From assembly GCA_029706075.1 (NCBI GenBank), contig JAINUG010000023.1:3462447-3526446 (forward strand): 64,000 nt of DNA. The letters are read 5' to 3'. Positions 10,920 to 23,390 of this stretch are shown piece after piece. The DNA is from Aldrovandia affinis (Eukaryota > Chordata > Actinopteri > Notacanthiformes > Halosauridae). The notes under the pieces were generated by a model. That model ran no database searches, had not been told where the DNA came from, and saw nothing but the letters and a program-made list of their open reading frames with translations. Every line of letters begins with the position of its first letter. Within the stretch, counting starts at the first letter, position 1. The position numbers were made by a program, and so were the translations under genes.

Positions 10920-12604
10920 ATGGATGATTCATTTGATAAAATATATTATGATATATTCATTATCAATTGCTGCGCATTAAGTTTCCTTATGCTGTCAGCC
11001 ATGTGTTTGACACTTAAACTTATCCCATCACACTCTGCAAAGAGACTATATTAGCCATTATGCTATTCTTTTAAACATTAATTTGGGTAAATATGAGACA
11101 TAGCTCGTAATAATGACAAGAATAAACCTTCCTCAAGTATATTAATATGATTTATGAATTAAATGCAGGACTACGTTGCATAGACAGGTATATCAAGTGT
11201 ATATGTGTTCTTCCCATTATTATTATCATTATTATTATATTAGTGCTGCTATTACAGTAGAAAAATAACATGGTTAGCAAGCTAGCATTAACTTATGACA
11301 GTTAATGGGGTACGTCATAATAAAATCGCAGATCTGTGATATCAACGCTTGACAAAACACTATATTCCACAACTCAATATTCCATATTACAACTATGTAA
11401 TAGGTTGGTAAATGCATAGGTGCATTGACTATGTATTTAGATATTATTGTGTTCAATCAGATTCCAAACAATTTCCCCAAATTAGTATGAATCTGATCCC
11501 TTGATATTCCTGGATCTGTCCATTGGTTTAGCAGTGAACAGTTTAAAATACAGAGCTGTACAGCAATCGGTCTAATTTTAGATATTTATATAGCGGAGAA
11601 AACAGGTTCTGTGCTTAACACACAATCGCTGTGAACAAAACCCATAAATAGACTGTGAGCTCTCAAACGCTACATTGCGTTGTCTGTCACTATGCATTAA
11701 AAACCCTTCAAAGAGAGCGATTTGCTTCTAACATTAGCATTAATCTCACACCCACAAACTGTGTTCCACAGATGTAAGAAGAGTTTGTAATGTAAATTCC
11801 TTGAAATTGATGCTTTGAGGCTGACACTGAGAGGTTCAGTCATGGTGAAGATGTGCCACAAACAGTTACGCTGGCGGTTACTGCCACGTATGTGTTCACG
11901 TGTGCGGAGTTCACAGCCAGCACTTTTATGACCGGGCATGATGTCACAGCCAAGCGCAGTACGTGATGGCCAAGATGCACAAGGTTTTTCAGGTCTACTT
12001 TTGAGTTATTCCTGAATTCAATTATATAATATTACTGACTTTGTTCAGTGAATATGCAGCTGAATGAATTGACAATAAGTACACCCTTTCTAAGCAAATA
12101 GGTTAATAGTCGAGTCATTTCAATTGATATAATCGTAGTATTAAAATTGTCGCACAGACGGTTGCAGTCAATTTCTCTTAATGTCCTTTTGTTTTTTTGT
12201 AGATATTCTATTTTGTTAATATTCTGAATACACTTCAGTAACTGAAATGTCCTAATGGACTTTGAACATAGAATGTATGTGTTGAGTTGTTTTCATTTAA
12301 TTGAATGAAGTATCAGATCTCTACAGACCTCTGTTTATTGGAGTATGTGATCAACTTGAGCCATTTTGCCATCATTTAATTTTATGTAGCATTTAGCTGT
12401 TTGAAGATAGTGTTCAATGTGCATGTCGCTTTGCTGTCTGTGTGCTGTGGTGAATGGTAAAAATGTGAACAAAAAAACTCATTGTCATTGGGTGTTAGGA
12501 AGTACTGGTACATATCCCATCATGCAACAGGGCATGTCTATGAAGTCCTTTGGTGAACAGCAGCCTTGAGATGTAAAGATGTAAATGGGTCTATAGCAGT
12601 TTAA
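10920..12604. other. AT-rich non-coding stretch
   Basis: A short ATT/TTA trinucleotide run lies near 11216-11240. Otherwise no recognisable gene, RNA or mobile element. Confidence 0.4.
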
Positions 12605-12843
12605 GTGCACCGTTTACATTTCCATTGTTTCAAGAAATCTAACAACAATTTAGTTGCCCTTTTTTGTGTGGTGTTCGGACTGCACACTACTGAACTGAAC
12701 TCCTCTAAATGTGGTCTGAAAAAGACATGGAATAACAATAATATGACCTCCTTTGATTTATGCGCAACACATTTTGCTATGTATCCCAGCATCCTGTTAC
12801 TGCTACAGTACAATGCCTCATGAGAGACTGGGAGATCACACAC
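12605..12843 (-). pseudogene. CR1-type LINE fragment, RT C-terminal part
   Basis: The minus-strand frame contains NRMLGYIAKCVAHKSKEVIL followed by FRPHLE and QKRATKL. This closely matches the longer CR1 fragment at 50250-50717, which has NRMLGYIAKSIEYKSKEVIL and VRPHLEYC. It is a short, degenerate internal piece with no tail and no catalytic block. CR1-clade membership is inferred from the second copy, which keeps its octamer tail. Confidence 0.75.
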
Positions 12844-15447
12844 AAATGTATATAAACATATACCGTACCAGTCATATGTACAGAGTACACCTGCTGGAAA
12901 CTAGGTTTATCTCATAATTGACAATGTTTTACGCCGTTTATGTTTATGTAAATACTTGAAAATGACAAAAAACACATGTAACAATAAACAAAAGGAACAT
13001 CAAAGCAATGTTCAAGAAAATTTAATTGAAAATTGAATCTTGGATTCCTCAAAATAGCCACCCATTTATATATATGTATTGAAAGCACAATGTGTAAAAC
13101 TATTCGAAAATATTCTTTGTAATATTCTGTTGTTCTGAAGATGGAAAAAGCAGAACTCTGTTTAACTGAAGCGTGCATGTTTGTTCTGTTCTCTGAGCTG
13201 TTCACTTAGACCTTGTTCAAATGTGCACAGATATCCGTAATGCACAGACTATGTATAGTATAAATACGCAGAAGAGGATCTTGGTAAAATCTTTTTGTTG
13301 TTGTGACCAGAGAAATAATTCCTGAATAACTGAGAATCTTGGTAAAAGCTTTTGTTATGGCAAGAAAAGTCTTCCCTTGACAACATGTCTCACGTTCTAT
13401 ATCGAGTCCGAAGAGTCCACGAGGATATGAACATGTAAGGCGAGAATGTTAAAACGTATTATGTTATAATGTTTTGCTTATTAGGAGTTTTAAAATAGTT
13501 TAACCTATCATATAAGGGTACACAATGCAGTTTTGAGGGATACTCATCCTGTATACAGACTTTAAGGTATCGTTCTACACAGACCAAGCAGGAAAAGAGG
13601 GAGAAGGGCTTTCATATCTCTCTCGTATTATTTTACTCTCGACTCTCTAACCCTTCGAGGGCTCTTTATTGACACTCGTCTCTCATTTTTGAATTACATT
13701 TTTTTAACACTCAACTGTACTCTGAGTCTAAGACTGCTCTATCAATTCGATTGAGGGTTAGGGGTTAGGCTTCGATTGAGGGGATTCTCTCAAGCTCTCT
13801 GGGTCCTTAGTTGTTATTGATAAAGCACTTCTGGAGAAGTTACAAAGGTTAGCTTTACTATTTAGTCTGTATTTGATCTCTCTACAGCCTTATTGCACTT
13901 GGTATAAATCACCACCATTTTCTGTGGAATCACAAGCTTCACTGTAAATACTGTGCATGGCGATCCTAATCTTATTTTGTGATTTATCAAAATATGTCAA
14001 CTATTATTATTATTATTATTTTGTTATTGTATTATTATTATGTTTTATTGATATGTTTCTATGTTATGAGAAACTGATTCTGTCATAATTGTTGGAAGAT
14101 GTGGAGCCATGCCAGGGTCCTTTTCATCACGATAGCAATGCTGCTCATTTCCAATACTACAAACACACAATGGCAAAAAAATGTATGCTCCACTGGTGTC
14201 CATGGCAACCAGCCCCATTTCATGATCTACTTCAAATATAAGAGCAAAACACTGTAAACACTGATTTTACACTCTGCACCTTGACTTTGAAGACTGATCA
14301 TCCTCACAAGTGCAATTGAACATTGTTGCTAGGAACATTCTTGTTATACATTAAGTTCTTCAAATATGCATAATGTGTCTGTCCAGTAAATACTGCATGA
14401 CATCACACAGTAAAACATCCATTACATGACTTTAAACTGTGTGCACTACATGTTCATACAGGATGGTAAATATGCTAGTGCATTATAGACTACAATTAGT
14501 AGCTGCTATTTAATAAATCATTTTTATTTGAATTGTTTTTCCAAACAGTCCTTCATGTCTGGAGAAATGTATGTCATGTGGACTAATCAAATCAGTGCTT
14601 AAATGGAACAGAATAACAGATTATCTGTATTAGAATCCCCACATTTCATCTAACTGTCCAGAATTTACAGTACGTAATGAAAGCCTAATATGGAGTTATT
14701 GAAAGCTGTGTGGAACAGTCTATTTAGATGACATTTAACCCTCTTAAAATAGAATTCAGTGCTTTGTCGATGAAAGGCCATGTTTGATTGTTAAACCTCA
14801 ATGTGAATCGGACCAGCAAGTAGTCATGTAATTCATTACCTGTGCAACAGGTTTTTGATTTCCCTCCAACTGTCCCTAAAGTAATTAATCTTCTTGAAAT
14901 TAAAATAAAAGGGAAAGGCCTTAACTTGTCTTCTGTGATTTAACCCCTGTCTACTACAGAATACTATTTTTTTTTTTTTCAATTAGTATTTGAAGCAGAC
15001 AGGAGCCCTTGAGAATGGTAGCCTCATTTCTCAGCCTGGTCCTATCTAGGGAGATGCAAACAGCCTGGTTATTAATATATTCTTTAAAGAGGACATGTAT
15101 CCCTCTGATACAAACCACCACACCAATAACACACCTGCATAGTGTCACGGTCTCATGCGCCTTCCATGCATATTTTTGGTAATTTTCTTTTTTCACACAA
15201 TGTGAAATTTCTCATCCATATCCAGCTCTGTATCTAAATATCTCATAACTCAACTAAATTGGTTGAAAACCCCATGTGAATAAATTGTTATGCTGTGTTA
15301 GTGAATACAACCAGGACAACTTTTTCATATTTCTGGGTATTATGCCATTTTTTGACATACCAGATTTTTGCACAACACTGATGATGTCCATCTGTAATAT
15401 AGATTGGTGATTATATGTTCTGGTTACAATATAAGAACAGAAGAACA
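12844..15447. other. AT-rich non-coding stretch
   Basis: Contains ATT-rich simple sequence near 14000-14045 and a poly-T run near 14968-14980. No coding, tRNA-like or inverted-repeat element was recognised. Confidence 0.4.
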
Positions 15448-15513
15448 TTGTGGGTGTATGTGTGTGTGTGCGTGTGTGTGTGTGTGTGTGCGCGTGTCTG
15501 TATGTGTTTGTGG

Positions 15514-15551
<38 letters not shown>

Positions 15552-15867
15552 TAGTGTGTGTGTGTGTGTGTGTGAGAGAGAGTGTGTGTAGCATGTGTGT
15601 GTGAGAGTGCATGTAGCATGTCTGTGTGCGTGTAAGAGTATGTGTGAGAGTGTGTGTGTGTGTGTGTGTGTGCATGTAGCATTTATGTGCGTGTGTATGT
15701 GTGTGAGAGTGCGTGTAGCATGTATGTGTGCATGTGTATATGTGAGAGTGTGTGTGTGAAAGAATGTGTGTACGTGTGTGTGTGAGAGAGAGAGAATGTG
15801 TGTGTGTGTGTGTGTGAGAGAGATAATATGTGTGTGTGTGTGAGAGTGTGTGTGTGTGTGTGTGAGT
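15448..15867. repeat. Compound TG microsatellite, about 420 bp
   Basis: Long TG tract with GAGAGA and GTAGCATG interruptions. A GTGCATGTAGCAT-like motif recurs three or four times, so part of the tract is a higher-order tandem repeat. The long frames rich in His-Thr across it are artefacts of the dinucleotide. Confidence 0.95.
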
Positions 15868-16504
15868 GCTTTCTTGGCTTTAGTTTCTGAATGAGCAGTT
15901 GCACATGACTGGCCATAGGACATGACACCATCACTTTATTCTGTAGTCTTTCCAAATGGCACATTAAGGATTCCATAAAGGCTTGCTGGAGCCTATGGTA
16001 ATGACTTTAGAGATATTGTCTTGTTATGCACCAAAAGCCTCTGCACGTTAATTATAACCCACTCAAGGGAGCGTCACACCGGCCCCAGCCTCCACAATGA
16101 CTGACAGATAAATTAATATTGTCAGGCCCTGGAGATAGATGTTCAAACTACTTTATGCCATTATTACTTGGTTCAAGGACAAATTAGGCCCCCTGAGTGC
16201 CAGTGATGTTTCTTATGATCAAATGTATAGCTATTATACAGTAACTGCTTTAAGTGTTAGGCAGAGGGTGAGGGATAGGTGTGCAACTAAAAAGTTATTC
16301 TGAATAAATAACATTCAGTTACTAGCTTCATATAGTAAAATTAATTTTGCCACAGTTAAGCACGCAGGGAACGCTGTGTCGTGTTTCAGGCCAGGCCCCC
16401 GTGCATGCTGGGCTTGGAGCAGCCCACTGCATGACTACGACTGAGATGAGTTACACCGGAAATATATGACAAAAATAATATGCAGTACATGGGGCATTTA
16501 AGGC
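15868..16504. other. Non-coding stretch
   Basis: No recognisable feature before the LINE tail. Confidence 0.4.
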
Positions 16505-16683
16505 TATTATTTTTTTATTTATTTCATTTATATAGCACCTTTCATACCACAGTAACTCAAAGTGCTTTACATACATAGTCACAGATACATACAAAAGCAA
16601 ATATATAATGAGTATAAAATACACTACGGATTTAAAAACAAATCCAACACATTACAAAACAAAAAGAATATTACAAGTATAAA

Positions 16684-17205
16684 TTAGTCGCTAGGATAGG
16701 CGAGACAAAATAAATGTGTTTTAAGATCTCGTTTAAAAGTGACCACATTCTCAGCCATTCTCAAGCTCTCTGGGAGTGTATTCCAGAGCCTGGGGGCATA
16801 AAAACTAAAAGCTGCCTCTCCCTGTCTCTTTGTCCTGACTCTTGGAACCACCAGGAGTTCTCTGTCAGAGGACCTCAGAGATCTACTTGGAAAATATCTC
16901 ACCAGCATATCCGAGATATATCTAGGCGCACAACCATGCAGTGATTTATAGACTATTAAGAGGATTTTATAATCTATTCTGGAGTTGACCGGTAGCCAGT
17001 GCAGTGATTTCAAAACTGGTTTGATGTGTGTTCTTCGTCTCGTCTTTGTAAGGACTCGTGCTGCAGCATTCTGTATCAGCTGCAGCTTATAAATTGGTTT
17101 CTGATTTGATAGACCAGCCAAGATGGCGTTGGAATAGTCTAACCTGCTAGAAATTAATGCATGTATCACTCTTTCAGTATCCACCTGCGAGAGGAAGGGT
17201 TGCAC
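16684..17205 (-). pseudogene. LINE ORF2 C-terminal domain (frame 3)
   Basis: 173 codons, continuing the protein after the RT. It carries the conserved post-RT region of L2-type LINEs: RLDYSNAILAGL, QNAAARVLTKT, LHWLPVNSRIDYKILLIVYK, then GEAAFSFYAPRLWNTLPESL near the end. It is separated from the RT frame by a single-base contraction of an A run (five present, six needed) at about 17254-17258. The frame ends at a normal stop 180 bases before the tail. Confidence 0.85.
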
Positions 17206-17243
17206 CTTGGCGATGTTTTTCAGGTGATAAAACGATACTTTTG

Positions 17244-18410
17244 TTATATTTTTATATGAGTCTCGAAATCCAAGTCAGAGTCTATTATTACACCTAAATT
17301 TCTGGCCTGGCACTTGGGTTTAAGATCCAGTGTATTTAGGTGTGCAGAGAGCTTCTCTCGCTTAGCTTTATCACCTATGATCAAAATTTCAGTTTTGTCC
17401 TGGTTTAATTGTAGAAAGTTTTGTGACATCCATACATTTATATCAGCAATGCATTGTATAAGGCAGTCAGCAGGACTATAATCGTTGGGTGTCATGGAAA
17501 CATAAAGTTGTGTGTCGTCAGCGTAGCTATGGTAATTAACATTGTGTTGCTTTATGACATTGCCAAGGGGCAGCATATATAAACTGAAAAGTAACGGTCC
17601 TAAAATCGACCCCTGAGGGACCCCACAGCTCATCCGATGTTTTTTGCAGCTATGGTCACCTAGGCTGACAAAATATTCCCGTTCAGTCAGATAGGTCCTG
17701 AACCAGTTAAGGACTGGACCTGAGAGGCCAACCCAGTTTTCAAGTCTGTCAATGAGAATATCATGATCCACGGTATCAAACGCAGCACTTAGATCTAGCA
17801 GAGCAAGAATCGAAAGCTTTCCAGAGTCATTGTTCATTCTCAGATCATTCACAACTTTGACTAATGCTGTCTCTGTACTATGATGAGAGCGGAATCCAGA
17901 TTGAAATATATCAAATGTGCAATTTGCCTCTAGAAAAACATTTAGCTGTTTGAGTACGGTCTTTTCCAGAATTTTGCTTATGAATGGGAGATTCGAAATT
18001 GGTCTATAATTGCTTAAAACTGAAGAGTCTAAATTGCTTTTCTTCAAAAGGGGTCTCACCAGAGCAATTTTAAGAGGCGATGGGAAAATGCCTGTCTGTA
18101 GAGAACAATTTATGATGTTCAAGATGTCCTCCGACACAGACTCAAAAATAGTCTTCAAAAATTTTGTAGGAATGGGGTCAAGGGGGGATGTAGATGACTT
18201 TAGTTCGGCCACTACTTTGCTCAGCATCTCTGCATCAACTGCTATAAATGAGTCCATAATTACATTACATGGTGAAATGGGTCCAGCATGCAACACATTT
18301 GATCCTGACTGGGTAATACTTGTCCTTATATTCGCTATCTTATCTCTGAAATATCCTGCAAATTCCTCACACTTGGAGGTGGAGAAAAGATCTTCAGGTA
18401 TTTTAGCCAC
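17244..18410 (-). pseudogene. LINE reverse transcriptase (frame 2)
   Basis: 388 codons covering the whole RT. Visible blocks are NYRPISNLPFISKILEK (residues 134-150), QSGFRSHHSTETALVKV (170-186), LLDLSAAFDTVDHDIL (first catalytic Asp at 206), GVPQGSILGPLLFSLY (263-278) and the YADD catalytic pair (296-299). All catalytic residues are intact. The protein would copy LINE RNA at a nicked target and could also serve tailed SINEs. The apparent start is only where the frame opens after a frameshift; the natural protein begins in the endonuclease. Confidence 0.9.
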
Positions 18411-18471
18411 CGGATTTACGAGGCTGTCAATAGTCGAAAAAGGACCCTGGAGTTATTTCGATTAGTAGAGA

Positions 18472-19587
18472 TCAAATTTGAAAAATGATCTGTTCTAGCC
18501 TTTTTATTGCTTTATTTATGGAAGAAAGATGGTCTTTGAGAATCTCATAGTGAACCTGTAGTTTGGTCTTTCTCCATACACGTTCAGCCTTTCTACATGT
18601 TCGTTTGAGATTCGCAATTTCCTCATTCTTCCAAGGAGATTTTTGTTTAGCTAACACCCTTTTTAGCTTCAATGGTGCTACAGAATCCAGAGCTGCCTTA
18701 ACTTTGATGTTGAAACTGGTTACTAGGTCATCAACCTGCAATGGGTCTTTTGGAGTTGTAGGCCTACTATTAACTATCATCTTAAAGCCCTCAGCTGCTG
18801 CAGCAGTAAGATATCGTTTCTTAATAACACGTTCAGTACAAACTTCAACCTTTGGTGTCATTATTGTAAAAAATATACAAAAATGGTCAGACAGGGCAAG
18901 ATCACAGATTGAAGATATATCAGTATCTAGACCCCTTGAAATGATCAAATCAAGAGTGTGACCTTGGTTGTGGGTGGGCTCGTTGATATGTTGAGTGAAG
19001 TCCATGGAGCTCAAAAGGTCCGCAAAGTCTCTGGTATCTGAGTTAGTCTCACTGTCCATGTGTATGTTAAAATCACCAACTATTAATATATGGTCATAGT
19101 TTGTGTGTATAATGGACAGGAGTTCTGAAAAGTCCTCTAAAAAGGTAGGAGTAGGAATCTTAGGTGGTCTAGTCTTAGTCTTAGTCTTTGTCTTTGGTGG
19201 TCTATATATAGTTACTGCCAGTACAGGAGGCTCACAGCTTATCATGATGGCATGATGCTCAAATGAACAGAAATCTCCCAGAGATATATTTCTGCCGGCA
19301 AGGGTTGATGAGAGGATGGTCGCAGTCCCACCCCCTCTTCGCCCAGGTCTAGAGGAGTAGGAAGAGCTATAGTCTGGGGGAGAGGCTTCCAGGAGGGTGG
19401 CTGATCCATCAGTGCCAAGCCACGCCTCGGTCAGGAAAATACCGTGCAGATTTCGGTCGGATATGAGTTCATTAATTAAAAATGTCTTATTGTTCAGTGA
19501 TCGCACATTAAAAAGAGCCATGCTCAGTTTCTCTGGGCCGTTATTTTGTTCAATTGTTTTGTTTACTGATACTGATACTGTGACCAA
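18472..19587 (-). pseudogene. LINE APE-type endonuclease (frame 1)
   Basis: 371 codons. Motifs of an apurinic-type endonuclease are in order: FNVRSL (Asn27), LTEAWL (Glu54), IYRPP (Tyr128), GDFNIH (Asp172, Asn174), GHTLDLI (His210, Asp213) and LSDHF (Asp234, His235). All expected metal and catalytic residues are present. An odd run of alternating Lys-Thr (residues 132-139) after YRPP comes from a hexanucleotide repeat and lengthens a surface loop. The first in-frame ATG is codon 23; the frame is open upstream without ATG. It ends prematurely because an A run has five bases where the family frame needs six. Confidence 0.9.
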
Positions 19588-19715
19588 GTTGCCCTTATTG
19601 GGATATGCTCTTCTTTCAGTAGTGAGACAACTGGTAATTATAACATTATTTTGCCCATTGATCTTACTGGATTTGTGATCTTGTGCCCTGGCAGTCTCTA
19701 AAGGTCCTGTATACT

Positions 19716-22700
19716 TTTAATTACTTTAATTAATATATTTTTGGAAGTGGTTTTAAGGTTTTCTCCAATAAACACAATTGCCCTCCTTGATTTTACAGAG
19801 AGCATGAGGAAAGCACTGTACTTTTGGGGGGATTGTGGGATTTTTGGTGTTGGAAGATCCTCTTTGTAATAGAAGGCTGTTTTCCGTTCAACCCTATTAA
19901 ATCAGGGAACACGCCAAGTAGCCTGAGGTGAATGGAAGCGGCCGTAATTCACGGTAACCTTACAGTTAACTGAACGTCCTAAATCAGATGGAAACACAAA
20001 TTGGCAGACAGACAGGGCACAGGACTCATCCTGTGAGTGCTCTCGAAGCGCAGTGTGCCCCTCGGCCTCTGAGCCATCACTCCACACACTCAGGAGAAAA
20101 CGTTCCCTTTGTCCCATAGATCTACATTACTGCCCTGTAAATTGTGCATTTATAATCCCCAGACACTGGACATTTGCTATTTAACAGTGTGGTAGATTAG
20201 GGCTGGTTTCAGATTGCCTTCATTGAGTTAGCCCTCACCCTGTGGCCTCGCTCACAAGCACAAATGAAGGCAATTAGATGTCTGCGGCTGGTGAAATTAA
20301 AGCCGTAACTCTCACCACTCTCCGTCCATCAGATGACAGTTCCGACGGTGGCGGGTGGTTTGGGCGAGGCTTGGCACCGTCACTTGGTGAACGCTTGTAA
20401 CCACCACACCGCACAGCAGGAAAACCCAGCTACACACAGGGAGGTGAGCGCTACACTTACAGGAGGTGTGTAAAGAATGTATCATTATAAATCCAATAGC
20501 AAATCAATACATTATGTCCCATGATTGTTCTGATTGACAGTCATAGTAAGAATGGTTCCTAGCTGATATCCATGAGGGTGAGAAGATCTTACAGGGTTAA
20601 CGTCTGCATTATTACACATGCTGTGACAATACATATAGTACATTTATTTTGAGTTCAGGGTTTTTTCCACGTGAAGCGCTGTGTGACAACCTGGTTGTCT
20701 TTACAAAATGAAAAAAAAAAAAAAAGACTGATAGAAATATAGAGTGTGGCTTGTGTTAATGGAAGCCATTCCTGTAAATGCATGCATACAGATGAGTGGT
20801 ACTTAACAAATGTGCTTGTTACTTTTTTATTTCAAAAGCTGTACAAGCTTCCGAGGCTTTGTGGTTCTTATCTGTTTAAGACTGAAGGGTTATTCATAAA
20901 AGTCACCGTCAATGTTTCTGTGGCAACAGGGGCTGACACTGACACAGCCTACAGCACTGTAAGATCCAATTTAAATGCAATGTTCTCATTGGTTGTTACC
21001 TGCACATTCATTTACCTTGGAGAATAAGATGATTACATTACAGTAAAAAACCTTTATGAAACTGTAAAAACTGTCATCTCTCAGATTTCGCAAGCTGCAG
21101 TGATGCTTCCTAAAACCTGTATTAATTACCCAGATTATCTTTCACTGGGAAATGCATTTAAATAAAGTCCCCAAAAAGATATGAACTCTACAAATTAGAT
21201 CATTTTACATTATACATAACTATGGACTATGTTTCATATTTTTGTAAAAGCATAGTTAGAGACAGTGGTGAGTATTTTGTGGAATATTTTACATGCATGT
21301 GTCATATCTATGAGACGGAATAGAAGTTGCAAAAGAGGGATTGGATGACATTGAAGTGGTTATGCAGTTGTACTTGTTGCAAAGATTTTCCATCCTCGGC
21401 TCAACGCACTGTAACGGCTGTGTGTGGATTCTGAGCCCTGCGACTCTGCGGAAGCCAAAGGCGTCTATCTTCTGTGGCGGCACAACACGAGAGACCGAAA
21501 GCAGACCTGCTCCTCCGGTTCTCTCCGGCTTCTGTCCTGCTGCGATTATTATGCTCAGAAAATCACAGCCTGCGTTTCTGTGCATAATTAAATCACACAG
21601 CTGGCTATACAGTGGACAGATTCAGGTGTAGCCCTTTGCCAAAATCTACAACAGTTTCTTTTTTGACTGGCCTTGTTACCAAGCCACTACACTACACTAC
21701 ACAACGAAGCAAAGTCCAACAGTGGTCATTGTCATTTCCGTTCCACAGGATCCATTTATGGCTTTGTGAATCGCTGTAATCCCCGTCGCTCTGACAAACG
21801 AAACCTGCGAGGCCCAGGGGAACACAAAGGGTAAACGGCCCCGCTGCCCAACGTTGAGGAAGTAAGTTGTTGTTATTGACAGTGACACTCTCACCCTGAG
21901 AAACACAGAAACGTGTGCACGCACCGCACTTCATTAAGCAACACCAGCACCGCTGTGCACAGAAGTGCGCAACGAACACAATATCAATCAAATAACGCAA
22001 ATGGAGCAGGAAGAGAGACGCAGATGAATCAACGCAATAAGTCACTGCCATTGCATAACGCTGAAGTGGCCAGGGCTAACTGACTGGGGAATAGATCAGT
22101 TAAATAAATACACAAAATAAAGGCACTTGTGAATAATTTGTGTTGCAGGTCCGCTACAATAAAAGAGCAGCACAAAACATAAACAGTGTTATTAAAACTA
22201 TGCTTGTTGGTTATTAGCCTTATTTTTCCCCCAAGGATATTCATCCCAAAGCTCTCTGGGCCTCCCTACACCCTACTACATTAAGCAGATACTGTATATA
22301 CTTGCCTGTGCTGACCTTATCTGCAATCTTAAGCAGTCAGTACTCTCGTTCTCTAAGTGAGAACTAGAACTTAAGTATTTTTTTAATTTTGCATTAATCC
22401 TCAGGGACAGATATTTCTCCCTGTGTTGTTACTGACAGTATAAAACAATAGTTATCATAATAGGATCGCTAAAAATGTGCTGTGCACCAATTTATTTAGA
22501 TATACTTAGATTAAGATACTACCAAGGACAGAATTAATATGTGGGTCACTCAACTGTATAAAGAAACAAAATATAATTGGATTATTCCAGTGTGCTTGTA
22601 AACACATTAACACAATCATAATGACCTGATGTAACCCAGAATCTTATCACCAAAAATCTCATGCCAGTTTATTTTCCATTTAAAATCATTTTCCATCACT

Positions 22701-22804
22701 ACAATCTGTCATTGGGACCTTAAAATGCACTTTAAGTTGATCCGAGAGAAAATCAACACTCAATTACACACTTTCTCTTGGAATGCTTTTAAAAACAACG
22801 CACA
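19716..22804. other. Non-coding stretch
   Basis: A poly-A run of about 15 lies near 20709-20723. A moderately GC-rich patch at 21400-21560 has an open frame on each strand without recognisable motifs. No gene identified. Confidence 0.4.
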
Positions 22805-23390
22805 GGTAATTGTCAAAATAAAGGAAACACTTGAGTAAATTAGGGATACTGGCGGCTCTGTTATGGTGTGGGGTGCATGTTTTGGCAGATTCACTCAATT
22901 TAGATTAATTCGACTCCTTGGAGGGCAAGGTAAACGCCCATAAATACAAAGCCATTGTGAGTGACCACCTTCATCCTGTGGTGAAGCATTTCTGTGCTGA
23001 TGGGAGTGGTCTCTTCCAGGATGACACTGCCCCCATCCACAGGGCACGAGTGGTCACTGAATGGTTTGATGAGCATTACAATGATGTAAACCCTATGCCA
23101 TGGCTGTCTCAGTCACCAGATCTCAACGCAATGGAACACTTATGGGAGATTCTGGAGCGGAGTCTGAGACAGCGTTTTCCAACACCATCAACAAAACACC
23201 AAATGATGGAATTTCTTGTGGAAGAATGGTGTTGCCTCCCTCAAATAGAGTTCCAGACACTTGTAGAATCTATGCCAAGGTATATTGAAGCTGTTCTGTT
23301 GGCTTGTGGTGAACTATTAAGACATTTCTTTTAATTTTGCAGTTAACTACATGTATTAACTTTCAGTTTCCAATCAGGAAAATTTGTTAA
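22805..23390 (+). mobile_element. Internally deleted Tc1-like transposon, DD36E type
   Basis: A left terminus (22805-22845, with AATTGTCAAAATAAAGGAAA) is joined almost directly to the middle of a transposase gene (GGSVMVWGACFG at about 22850-22885), so the DNA-binding half has been deleted. The catalytic half follows. No matching right terminus is visible by 23600, so the 3' end is also lost. Confidence 0.75.
22918..23334 (+). pseudogene. Tc1-like transposase, catalytic C-terminal half
   Basis: 138 codons. It contains LFQDDTAPIHRARVVTEWF (second catalytic Asp, residue 36) and SPDLNAMEHLWEILERSLRQ (catalytic Glu, residue 73). Thirty-six residues separate them, against 34 in classical Tc1. The first catalytic Asp and the paired HTH domain lie in the deleted part. 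A frame change is needed to join the upstream phrase GGSVMVWGACFG. The protein would cut and paste DNA at TA sites if complete; this copy cannot. Confidence 0.8.

Larger units (their letters stand above)
16505..19715 (-). mobile_element. Nearly full-length L2-clade LINE
   Basis: On the minus strand this is one retrotransposon reading endonuclease, linker, reverse transcriptase, C-terminal domain and 3' UTR. The 3' end (16505-16600) has the L2-style sequence reading GGTGCTATATAAAT on the minus strand, followed by an A/T-rich tail. The coding part is split into three frames by three one-base losses, each in a homopolymer run. The frame stays open upstream of the first ATG to about 19715, so the true 5' end of the protein, or an ORF1, may lie further upstream or be missing. 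It is the most complete element in the window. Confidence 0.85.

Noticed and set aside
15411-15976. Long His/Thr-rich open frames
   Set aside because: They arise from the TG/CA dinucleotide and have no independent support. The same applies to frames at 26982-27653 and 44220-44833.
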